This document shows positions 53,979-64,000 of a DNA stretch of 64,000 nucleotides, piece after piece. Origin of the DNA: Musa acuminata AAA Group (Eukaryota > Streptophyta > Magnoliopsida > Zingiberales > Musaceae). Position 1 is the stretch's first letter, and each line of letters starts with the position of its first letter. The stretch is from NCBI RefSeq assembly GCF_036884655.1, contig NC_088339.1, positions 28,800,501 through 28,864,500 on the forward strand, read 5' to 3'. The translations under genes and the position numbers were made by a program. The notes under the pieces were generated by a model. The model was given only the letters and a program-made list of their open reading frames with translations. It ran no database searches and was not told the origin of the DNA.

Positions 53979-54083
53979 TGGAATTGGAGAGAAGGGGGAG
54001 GTGATTTTATAGGTGTTGTGCGAGTGGGTTTGGGTAACGTGGTCGAGATTTAATCTTGATTTCTCCTTTTATTAATTCTCAGA

Positions 54084-54088
<5 letters not shown>

Positions 54089-54126
<38 letters not shown>

Positions 54127-54130
54127 TATC
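54089..54130. repeat. TA microsatellite upstream of the transporter
   Basis: About 16 TA units from 54089 to 54120, then CATATATAT. Confidence 0.85.
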
Positions 54131-55970
54131 TGATATTTACTTACAGTTGTCACGGGAATTATATACTTGCATTATATAGTCACAGTCACATGCATGGGCC
54201 CCACAATGCTTGGTTTTGTCATGTAGTAAACAGGCAATACACAACGCCACTTGTTACATTGCAAGTATCTACGGGTTGACTACAATTTTGAGACGATGCG
54301 AGTCATCAAAGTAATGTGAACGAGTAAGAAGGTTTAGAGAGCTGCACATGATGTCCATCCAACGTTTTATATTACTACTAACTCGAGAGGGATACATATC
54401 CTACTCATCACGTAGCTTTCAAGACACCAATTATATACGAAAGAAAGCGGATCGGAATGAGATGCTTGACTCTTTGGAGGCTCGCCACCAAAGTCTACCA
54501 TGTCATATATGGACAGGTGAGACGCCATAGAACAGGGAAACAGCAGACATATCATCTTCCTATCAAAAGACACGTAATAACTACGATACAAGTCAAGAAG
54601 TCAATCAGCGGAAGCTCTGGCATTATTCCAACATGGACATGTTACGAGACCAGGGGACTCTGTTCATGGAATGAAACCCCCTTGTGGCTTCTATCTTTTT
54701 TGACTGCGGATTCTTTGTGTTCCCATGCCCGGAGAAACCGGGTGGTTTGGTTGGATTTTTCTTTCCTCCATCCCACACTTGTGCCATCTTAAGTCTTGTA
54801 ACAAGCAATCTCTCTCGGATGCACTGAAACATTCTGGGGAATCCATGAACGCCTGTTGACAATTGATCGCACCAAGATTAGTAGCCGAGTATTTGAATCT
54901 ATTAACTGCTTATTGCGTGAGAGATGAGGACCATCAGTTCTCCGATCAAAACTAAATATTCACTGGATTTTAAGACAGTAAAGATAGGTGCTATCAGATG
55001 ATAGATAGTTCTTGATGGGGAGGCGCCAAGTCCATCCATTGGATTGCCAGCCGAGTACCACCGGCCGCATGAAGTCAACCCACATTGCGGTCAATTTGGG
55101 ACATCGGCAGCAGATGCACTGTCGCCTACAAATTCCAAGCAAGCCGAGGGAGATCACATTGATCCACCGAAGATACAGCTTGACTTGTATACATGGGAGA
55201 GCAACAAACACGCAAGTCGGCGTCGAGTCCTCATGCGATAGAAAAGCACAGCTGTGGCCTGCAGTCGAGCTCGGATGGGCGTCGTTTCTTTGGCTTCTAC
55301 CGCTGGCTCATGGAAGCATTGAATCAAATAGTTGGTGAGCATCTCACCAGGATCCACCCTGTCATGGAAAAGAATGGATGAGATATATCGATTCATATGA
55401 TTTTATGTTCGTTTGATTGACCAATTCTCATGGGCTACGCCTATACAACAAAAGATTGGGTTCCGCTATGCCACACCATACCCAAAGACAGCGGGGCTCA
55501 CGATTACGAAAGTCAACTGTTGTCTCGGTGACACCGTTTATTTTGTTTCTTAGGATATGATTATCTAATGGGATACAACTGACCAACTTAATGAATTTAC
55601 ACCGAAAGAATGATAATGCGACTTCATAAAAGACTAATATAACTCAGAATTGCTGGAGATTTGACAGAGAGATTATGACAGAATACCATACACATGATTC
55701 GCTTCCCAACTCGGAGACGATCACATCAAGATCACACTACTGAGGAAGGGACTCGTGGCTACTATGCTCGTCGGCCAACACCTGTCTCAGCTGCAGTCAC
55801 TTTTGTAGCCTGCAATATATCGTCGATCAGCTCTGAATGCGCTGCAGTCTTCTCCACCTGCTCATCAGTTGCCATTTTGCAGGAAATATGGGGGACAAAA
55901 TTGATGAATATTATAAAGTATGCCCACAAATATCAGATGTGCAGGACACCAACAAAGTAACACGAGCATT

Positions 55971-56006
<36 letters not shown>

Positions 56007-56989
56007 AAGGAATAGAAGAATCAAACCAGTTGCATGTCATTTCAAGCCACTGGAAAAGTGAGCAAAAATAGTGGGCTTCCTGCTTCCACGGATTTCCAGC
56101 ATCACCACTCTTAATCTATAGATACTATTCCAGAGGTCCCCCTTTAAGACAGTTCTAGCCACAAGTTAAATCTATGAAGCAGAAGCTTGTACTAAATTTC
56201 TAGACCCCATACCTTCGAAGCATATGTTCAGACTGGCATCCTTCCTTGGAAAATCCATTGTCTGACATCACCCTGAAAAAGAGGATTAGCCAATTAGACA
56301 GCTACTCGCCGACACACACTTCGATCATTGCACTGCTCTACATATCAATCAGAACAAAAGAATTCATATGATTCACATCAACCAAGAGACACATTATGGC
56401 AAATTTTTCTTGATTTTTTCCTCTTTAAATCGAACAAATAAAAAGAACACAGACAATAACATGAGGAAAACAAAGTTGAAACAATCATTTATATTTGTAG
56501 CAAAAGACTAAACATAATATGCCAGTTTCTTTTAAGAATCAACAACTGTTTGTTGCATGATCAACGTAAACTTCATTAGACAGAATGCAACTTACCACAC
56601 ATCACCACTGCTTCTATCATACCATAGAAATACTGAATGAACGAAGGGACTGCTGCAAACAAAGAGACAAAATCATCAGAAGAAGAGTCGGCCAGGGACC
56701 TCCATGCATAATCTGGCAGAACAAATCCAATGGCCATTGTCTAAAGAATATTTTAGATCCCTGCCGCCAAGGCCTCATATATCTTCATTTTTACAAAGGG
56801 CTGATTGGTATATTCCGGAATGTCAACTACTGGCCACAAGATCCATCTTCAACAGACGTGGCCCGTCCACCAGCACCCATGAATGTTACCTCCATATCCC
56901 AGTATGATATAATTGAGACCACCGCTTCTCCTTCCCCCACAACTAACAATCCTTCTCCCTGAAAAACCTAACAGAGCAAACACGCAACT
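54131..56989. other. intergenic between the transporter and dynein light chain genes
   Basis: No recognised exon in either strand. A GA microsatellite lies at about 55975-56001. Sequence from about 56590 may contain promoter and leader of the light chain gene. Confidence 0.4.
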
Positions 56990-57411
56990 ATGCTGGAAAG
57001 CCAGGCAATCATCGGAGAGACCGATATGCTGCAAACCATGCAGCAGGATGCTCTCCGTTTGGCTGGGAAGGCACTGGATGAATTTGATGTCACAGACTCC
57101 ACTGAGATAGCCTGTTTCATCAAGAAGGTAATTTCGAGTATCTTGGCTAACTAACAAAGACTCATCCATTCATTGTCTTGTTTCCTCTTCCTCTTACAAT
57201 GGAATTTGTAAAACTGCAGGAGTTTGACAGGTCATATGGTCCAGGGTGGCAATGCATTGTGGGAACAGATTTTGGTTCCTTTGTCACCCACCATTGTGGT
57301 TGTTTCATCTACTTCAACATAGGAAGCCTAGCAATCTTGCTCTTCAGGGGTGCAGCGGCTCCTGAGGCTGACACAGGCCTTTTGGTAGCTACGGAGGCAG
57401 TGAAGGCATGA
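56990..57411 (+). CDS. dynein light chain LC8 family protein
   Basis: Two exons, 56990-57127 and 57220-57411 (AAG|GTAATT, CTGCAG|GAG), give 109 aa. MLESQAIIGETDMLQTMQQD and IKK|EFDRSYGPGWQCIVGTDF then FGSFVTHHCGCFIYFNIGSL are the LC8/DYNLL pattern, with the beta strand that docks short partner peptides. A 15-residue extension (about APEADTGLLVATEAVKA) ends the protein. Flowering plants lack dynein heavy chains, so LC8 here works as a dimerisation hub, for example in nuclear pore and other complexes, not in a motor. The upstream neighbour is on the other strand. Confidence 0.94.
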
Positions 57412-60400
57412 GCTCTTCCCTTTTACCTTCTGAGCTCATAGTAATTTGGCAATTGATGAATGAGAGAGAAATTGTCGTGAAAATTACATTTTGTCTCAGT
57501 TCCTCGTGTTCTACTTGCACAACTGAGTCACCCTCTGCAGAAACCTACAAGAATGAACAAAGAGAACCCCAAGAACGTGAGAGAATTTCCAACATAACAA
57601 ACAGAAAAAAATTGATCATTTTTTTAACACACTAGTTTGCAGTTTGCAAGAACGTCTGCAGAGACATTTCAAATCTGCCTAGGTCAAAAGTTCACAACCT
57701 GAATTAATGGCAAACATCAATCTGTGGCACCTCCATCAACGTGAAAACAACACTTCCAAATACACATTTGTTAGTACTAGAATTTCACAAATTCATCATT
57801 TATAGCAGTTGTTGTTCTAAACTAACTGAAGACTGCCACACCATAAGATGGAGTCCCATTGAAGCACCATAATTTTCCTACTTATCTGACCTCACAAATG
57901 TTACAGGCAGGTTCCAGCATTAAGATGATGACTACAAAAATGTGTCTGCTTCAGTTAGCAAATTTCTTTCAGATCCACTGGAATATTTAACAAGAAGCTA
58001 AATTAGATCACACTAATAGCTCAGATAATAGGAATTACCCAACATCCTGACAATTAATCCACCTATGAAATAGAGAAGCCTTCTTAAAATTAAAGCCCGA
58101 AACATCAACAATATAAAAGTCAGTCAGGAAGGAGAACGAACATTGCTTTGAACTTGATGACCATCCATGGGTGAGTACAAAACATCTCCCTAGACAATAG
58201 CCATTAACAAAAGAGCAAATCCTTGCCTTTAAGTAACTTAGGGAGACCTTCCATTGCATGCCTCTGTCACTGCTACCAGAAAAAGCCACTGAAAGAGTTC
58301 AAGGTTTTTACTGTAGATACCGATATAGAATATACTCAAAAGAGACAGTCAGCCGAGAATCCTGAAATAGCAGGACTTCATACTTTATTGCATATCTTTA
58401 CAACAAGACCAAGAGCTTCATTCATAGTTTCATCGGTCAGGAAGTCAGTCTCGCATATGTTCATCATGCAATGACGGATAATATGCATTTATTTCTAAGA
58501 TCCCATGTAGAGAGATATGATAACGATAGTGCTGGGTGCAGATACATAATTAACTAGTAAATGGATAGAGTAATAAAAAAGTTTCCAAATTTGAGAAATC
58601 AGTTGTAAGATAGGAGTAAAAAAAGGAATTTACAGTGATTTTCTCAGATGCTTTGGAGAATGGTGTTTCTAGAGAACATTCGATGTCAATAGAACAAGGA
58701 TTCATGAAAAGATATGCGCTGGAATAAAATGACCACCGCCCTAATGACAAAAGAAACTCATCATATGTGATCGGTACATATATGCTTCAAGACAGTGCAG
58801 CTGTGCTGATCTGCTCCATTCAACTAGACGAAAAAGAGAATACTGCTTAAACAAAAAAAGAAACTCATCCTTCAAAATGGAGTGACAATGAGAGATGGCA
58901 ATGGAACATTTCTTTTGGAGATGAGGAAAACTGTACAAGAGAAAATGCAGGAAAACTGGATTACAGTTTACTGTACCAAATTAATATGAAATAAACATCA
59001 GAGTCGGGAAAATCACCTGAGCAGGAAAGTTGAGAATTGGTTTCAAGAGACCAACAGTGCTAAACTGACAGTCGAAAATATCAGCTTTGGAAAGATAGAT
59101 AAGTGCACGAATTCAAAACATTCTTGGTTTAGCTAAAATGCTTAAGATGTTAGCAATTAACAAACCATTGTTAAATTTGTGGACAGACATAAGAAACAAT
59201 TGCCTTGGTGAACAGACACCTTAAAAATATTGCCAAATGTAGCAGGGTGAAACTTCATCCTAGTAAAAGATTTTCTCCAACAACTGATGCTGCCGAGCAT
59301 TGATCAATGTGATATATTAGCAGCTGTACTCGGTGGACCCATTAAGGTTCTTCCATATGCAGTTCAGTTATATTTTCAAATGAGTTTGAAGATTAGACTG
59401 CACAGGGAATTCATCAACTATCAACAGCTGCGAACCCCTTCTCTCAAGAAAATTAAAATGCAGACCCAATTGCTTCAGCTAATTTTTTAAGAGGGCTGGT
59501 GCCCTCTGATCGTATATGATCAAAGATAGCAGCTCATCTACCGAATGCCATTTGAATAAGATCACTAGCGCAATTAATTGGAATCTCTTAATTTTTTTTT
59601 TTTATCAATGACATTGCATCTAAAAGTTAAAATAGGTAGATACGAGACGAGCTTAACTTATTATTAACACTTCCGGGTAGATTACTCAACCAAACATGTG
59701 GGCATTAATTGGGGATATATAATTTTTATAAACGTGATCTGGACGATCATAATTAAGATTCTTAATAGAATCAAACATTTCAAATCAACCAAATGGATGA
59801 ATTAAAGAATCATCGTAATAAAAGCGAGAGAATAACACATCTTCTAAACCTAGTTGAGGTTATAAATTTACCCCGAAGTAACCGCACCGCATCGGATCTG
59901 ACAAAATCCTTAGACGATAAACCTATCAGGCAGCAATCGAAAGAGAACAGAGAAAGATAGGAAGAATCTCAGATCCATCAACCACTCAATCGACTACTCA
60001 AACCGGGAGAATAAGATGGGGACTGATCACCTAGAAGGGATCAACCTCCTCCTCCTCCTCGTGGAAGGGGGTTGCTATCACGACGCCACGCCACGAGCTC
60101 ATCCTCCCACGGGCCGACTTCTCTACAAGACGCAAAAAGAATATGGAAATAGATGAAACAAAGTCGAGCTTGTCGTCGCATCGTCCTGCAAGCCGATCAC
60201 ATATGTACACGCACAACTAATTAACTAGGAGTGCTCCGGTAGCTTCGATTATATTTATTTTATAAAAAGGGGTCCAAAAATAGAAATTTTTTTATATTTA
60301 ATACAACACAAGGCAAACTAGGTTGGTAGATTCTATTTAGGAATGAATGATTTATCTTTCGAAACTCCATTTGATGATCGGATCGCGTTTGATGAATCTG

Positions 60401-61187
60401 AAAACTCTTAGTTATTCTGGCAATTTTGTGGGGTTTTGGTTCTCTATAAAAAAATTCATATGACATGAATCTTGAATTCTAGGATGATTTATATGTGAGT
60501 TGTGGACAAGAGATCCTATTTAGATAAGAGATGAAGCAAAGTAGAATTCTAGGCGTATAATGACGGAGTTTAAAACCAATGTCAGTAGTTAAATGACGAA
60601 AACCAGGGGATCATTAGTAAAAATCTATGATCAACAATTCTTTTAATAGAAAATCCAATTCAGATTCAGGGCCAATCAATTAATGCCCTCGAAAGAAACA
60701 TGATTGTTATCAAATAAAATAGATAATAAAACATTAATGCATAAACTTGTCAGACGCATAAAATAATTAGTGGATGTTGCTGAATTATTCAATATACACA
60801 GATGACCAGTAAAAAACAACACTGAAGATAGATTGCGGGTAAGAGAGTAACAGATATCTAGTAGTCAAAACCTCATTTGTAGAGATTGCGGACCTAAGCA
60901 AGGACGAAGTAGACCATTCCAAAATACTGAACTCAGACAACTGAGGAGATCTGCCGCACATTCCGACAAGTCATATCTTGGTAGCTCTCTATAGCAAGCA
61001 ATACCTGAAAAAATCTCTATTATATCTCTATCCACTCTTTTTCATAGCAGCCGCAGAACAGGTTTGCTAAGAACCCACAGGTGCCCCTCTTCTTCATGGC
61101 ATAGACGTTTATAGAAGTTTCTGCTTCAAAGGAGCTGGAGAATCTCAATTGCAACGAAAAAAGAAGCATGAACAGCATCAATAACAA
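57412..61187. other. intergenic, no gene recognised
   Basis: Mostly AT-rich. A more GC-rich patch at 60020-60130 gives on the minus strand the short reading MSSWRGVVIATPFHEEEEEV with a TAG right before a GTGATC donor-like site. It could be a leader exon or chance. The other ORFs (58035-58289, 58550-58938 minus; 59287-59490 plus) are without signatures. Confidence 0.4.
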
Positions 61188-61783
61188 TTATGGTAGAAGG
61201 GGGGTGAGCTGTGTGCTGAAGAGATCACCAAGAGCTCCACGAACTTCCATCTGAAATAAAAAGGAAATGATAAGAACAACATTTCTTGCCAATTGAACCT
61301 CAAAATGCAGATCTTATGTAAAAACCAACAAAATGACCAATAACTAATTAGGTAACTAAGCATATTGGTTGATGAATGATCTATTCCATGACAACAACAC
61401 GTATACGCACATGCAAGAGAGTGCACATGCACTCAAGCATGCACACGAGGTTCATGCAAATGTGTTTCCACATGTACATGCATTCGGCCAACCTGACCAT
61501 CCAGTATTTCTTCAAAAATCCTCAGTAGGAAACAACCGCTTGCAATGTTAAGCAGGAATACATACTCAAGATACTTAATAAATATTTTGCAAGTCACAAA
61601 CATCGATAAGTGAGCCCAATAGTTTGAGCCCATTGCTTCAACTTATTTGGTATGATACATTCAGAATACTAAAAAATGAGAACTAACCTGATCACAGCAT
61701 ACGAGTTTGGTAATTAGTGGATAGAACTCTCTTATATGCTTTCTGAATATTAAATTATCCATACAGCACATTCCTTTGAGTAC
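61188..61783 (-). CDS. C-terminal end of a BIG5/MIN7-type ARF-GEF (partial)
   Basis: Two exons, 61783-61688 and 61250-61188 (donor GATCAG|GTTAGT, acceptor TTTCAG|ATG, phase 0), encode the last 52 residues. They read [20 protein letters not shown], then [12 protein letters not shown] and [20 protein letters not shown]. This matches the extreme C-terminus I remember for Arabidopsis BIG5 (MIN7/BEN1), a large Sec7-domain guanine nucleotide exchange factor for ARF GTPases at the trans-Golgi and early endosome, a route for PIN recycling and immunity. The Sec7 domain and all upstream exons lie to the right of the window; no exon was found between 61784 and 64000, so the preceding intron exceeds 2.2 kb. 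Confidence 0.82.
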
Positions 61784-64000
61784 CTGAAAGGCCAACCAGA
61801 AGTACTACGTTTTGTAAATCATGAGTCAAATGAGAACATAGAGCAGCATAAATTATGCTTTTAGCAATCTAAAAATTTAAAAAGGTAATGACACTGCCAG
61901 AAAGTAGGTATAATTAGTTCCCATTGCAGTGATAAGTTATGAAAGGTCACAAATGGAGAACTATAATTGATATCTGAACAGAAAAATAGCCCTTAAGGCA
62001 AATTCTTGGCTATAACAGCAAAATGTGGTGCTGTTACAGCAGAAAATGCTAGAGATCTAATTTTACTCCAAAAAACTGTCGAACCTAAGAATTTTCATTA
62101 ACAGATAAGACATATGATACAATTTTTGACAAGAAAGAAAAGAGGATGTATCCCAATATACATTAGCAATTTGTAACCGCTTAGCAGAAATTTCAACTTA
62201 ATGTATTCTTTATTATCGCATTCTTCTGTTCTTAGGTTAAACCTATGTATTAGTAACTTGGGCAACTAGCTTACAGAAAGACTCGGGATTCTATAAAAAC
62301 CAAAAAGCAGTTTGTTAGCCTGTTCACTAATGGCCTAATCTAAGGTGGTTCGCACTTCACATACCTCTAACTAGACCATTGCCACTTGTTCGACTCAAAA
62401 ATGCTTCATGAATACAATACTTTTGGCCCTACATAATAGCAAAAATATTGACTTGTTTGGCAAAATTGAAAAAATAGAGAGAAAAGGACCTAATAGGTAT
62501 CATGACTTTATGCTCAACCTTAAGCTAGACATTACTGCAACAATTTGCAATTCTGTGTATTATCTCATGGTAAATGGTCACAGAATTTGTTAGTTAACTT
62601 GCTTCAATTGCGAAACTTCAAGATGCAAAACATCAGAGGCTTTGTCTGGAATAGGATTTTATTTGCTGATTCCTGATTTGTTGGTTCGACAAATAAAAAG
62701 ACTTTAACGATGAATGATCTGCGAGCTTGATACAGGGTTTGTGCTAAGCTTCAAATTTTGTTTAAACTCTGATTGGTCACTCCTTGAATATGCATCAAAT
62801 TATTTTTCTTTTTGTTTGCTTTTTTCATTGATATTTTTTACTCTTTCTGTATCTAGAAGCCTCTAAATATTTATGTTCCTTTGAATCTTTCTCACTTTCA
62901 AATATTGTTTAAATGATGAAATCCTCATCCTCACCAATGATAATCATCTAATAATTTAGCAAAAAATGTGGAACATTTCTGGTCAAGAGGCTCCACCACC
63001 TAATATGGACCCTTGTGGTAAAGATAAAACCAAAACTAGAGAAGTGAAATCTTGCCGATTACGAGGCTCTGATACCACTTATCTCCATTTGATGTTGATA
63101 TAGAGAAAATTGGAATTCAATAAACATCATGAAGTCTGTTCAGGCCAATCTCTAGCTATAGACAAATGAAAGTGAACATACAGTTGAAAGTAGCAATAGA
63201 TCAGATTTGTCAGAAGAAACACAGAAAACCAGTACTGGTTGAGTCGGAGATAATAAGACAAAAGAACTATTAGATGCAAGGAAACTACTACAGGCTGCTT
63301 GGCAGCAATTCCATTAAATCGATACTACCAAATTTGAGCCCAAACCTGTTCAGTTCGGCCACAGACACCAGAAGCAGCAAATCAGTTGACCCAGCCAACC
63401 AATGTTCTAGTTTATGTTTATAATTTTATATGAGAAGGGACTTCCATGAATTAGTGCAATGGTGAGATAGGGTTCCATCTTGTGAGAAGCCTAATCATAG
63501 TCCTAAAAGCCAAACTTTAAACCTTGTTCATTATAAATCTTTAGACTCCCTAATAAACTAATTTCCAATCATCTAGAGTCAACATTTTAGACATTGAAGG
63601 GTTGGAGGGTCTCATTATGCTGTAAGCATGACACTGCCAGCATGCCCGAAGCTAGCATAAGATAGCCAGTACCAGCACGGCCAAAACCAGCTGAGCATAA
63701 TACTCTTCATACCGGCTGAAACTTGAAAATTTCCAGGATAAAAATAAAATAAGTTCTAAGAACAATGTTCTTGAAACCATTACATAGCAACAGAAATCAT
63801 GATTTCAGAGTTAATAAATACCCAAAAATATAAGAAAGTGAGATTAGACCTGTTACAAGTTGAACTAACCATGAGCTAGGCTCGAATTTTACTGTAGCTG
63901 AACCATTACTATATATATTGATGTTGACCAATCATAAACAGACTGACTACTCACTATACATGGAAGATTGCAAGATCATCACTTATACATTTCCAAAACA
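61784..64000. other. large intron of the ARF-GEF gene
   Basis: AT-rich sequence with no coding exon seen on the minus strand. It contains a retroelement primer-binding-site-like motif described separately. Confidence 0.45.
63065..63077 (-). mobile_element. LTR retrotransposon relic: initiator-Met primer binding site
   Basis: On the minus strand TGGTATCAGAGCC equals the complement of the 3' end of initiator tRNA-Met, the commonest priming site in plant LTR elements. No pol-like ORF is visible on either side; LTR borders are not resolved. Confidence 0.45.

Overview
This window is nuclear DNA from a flowering plant. Most coding genes carry GT-AG introns, two tRNA genes stand alone, and there are plant-only families (PLS-type PPR, NPH3, plastid phosphate translocator) plus plant LTR retrotransposons. 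First coding exons of the thiamine, sugar-transporter and beta-amylase genes are very GC-rich while introns and intergenic DNA are AT-rich. That points to a commelinid monocot. A non-grass such as a banana relative is my guess; the sequence alone does not fix the species.

Layout: a two-exon THA8-like PPR gene (+, 43-2538); a small uncharacterised ORF (+, 3981-4400); tRNA-Pro(TGG) (-); a decayed glucose-6-phosphate/phosphate translocator (-, 6088-7773); a complete gag-only LTR retrotransposon with matching target-site duplications (8722-11944); a tiny membrane protein (+, 13100-13357); thiamine thiazole synthase THI1 (-, 14095-15550); translation factor eIF1/SUI1 (-, 17290-18011, with a 5'UTR exon near 19.7 kb); beta-amylase (+, 22883-25024); an intronless PPR gene (-, 25973-27805); a class I formin (-, 29750-36241); a broken gene fragment, a candidate solo LTR, a tandem duplication and a Ty3-type LTR fragment (37.8-40.4 kb); an NPH3/BTB gene (+, 42188-44528); a membrane-anchored sulfotransferase-like gene (-, 45928-49220); tRNA-Phe(GAA) (+); an STP monosaccharide/H+ symporter (-, 51514-53930); a dynein light chain LC8 gene (+, 56990-57411); and the last two exons of a BIG5/MIN7-type ARF-GEF (-, 61188-61783) whose remainder lies beyond the right edge.

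The genes are ordinary housekeeping and metabolic loci with no operon-like logic. I found no convincing new multi-gene system. The points most worth checking are a lost 3' splice site in the beta-amylase gene, a tandem duplication in the formin gene that copies a splice acceptor, a GC-AG intron in the NPH3 gene, the gag-only retroelement with its internal minisatellite, and the multiply broken translocator copy.
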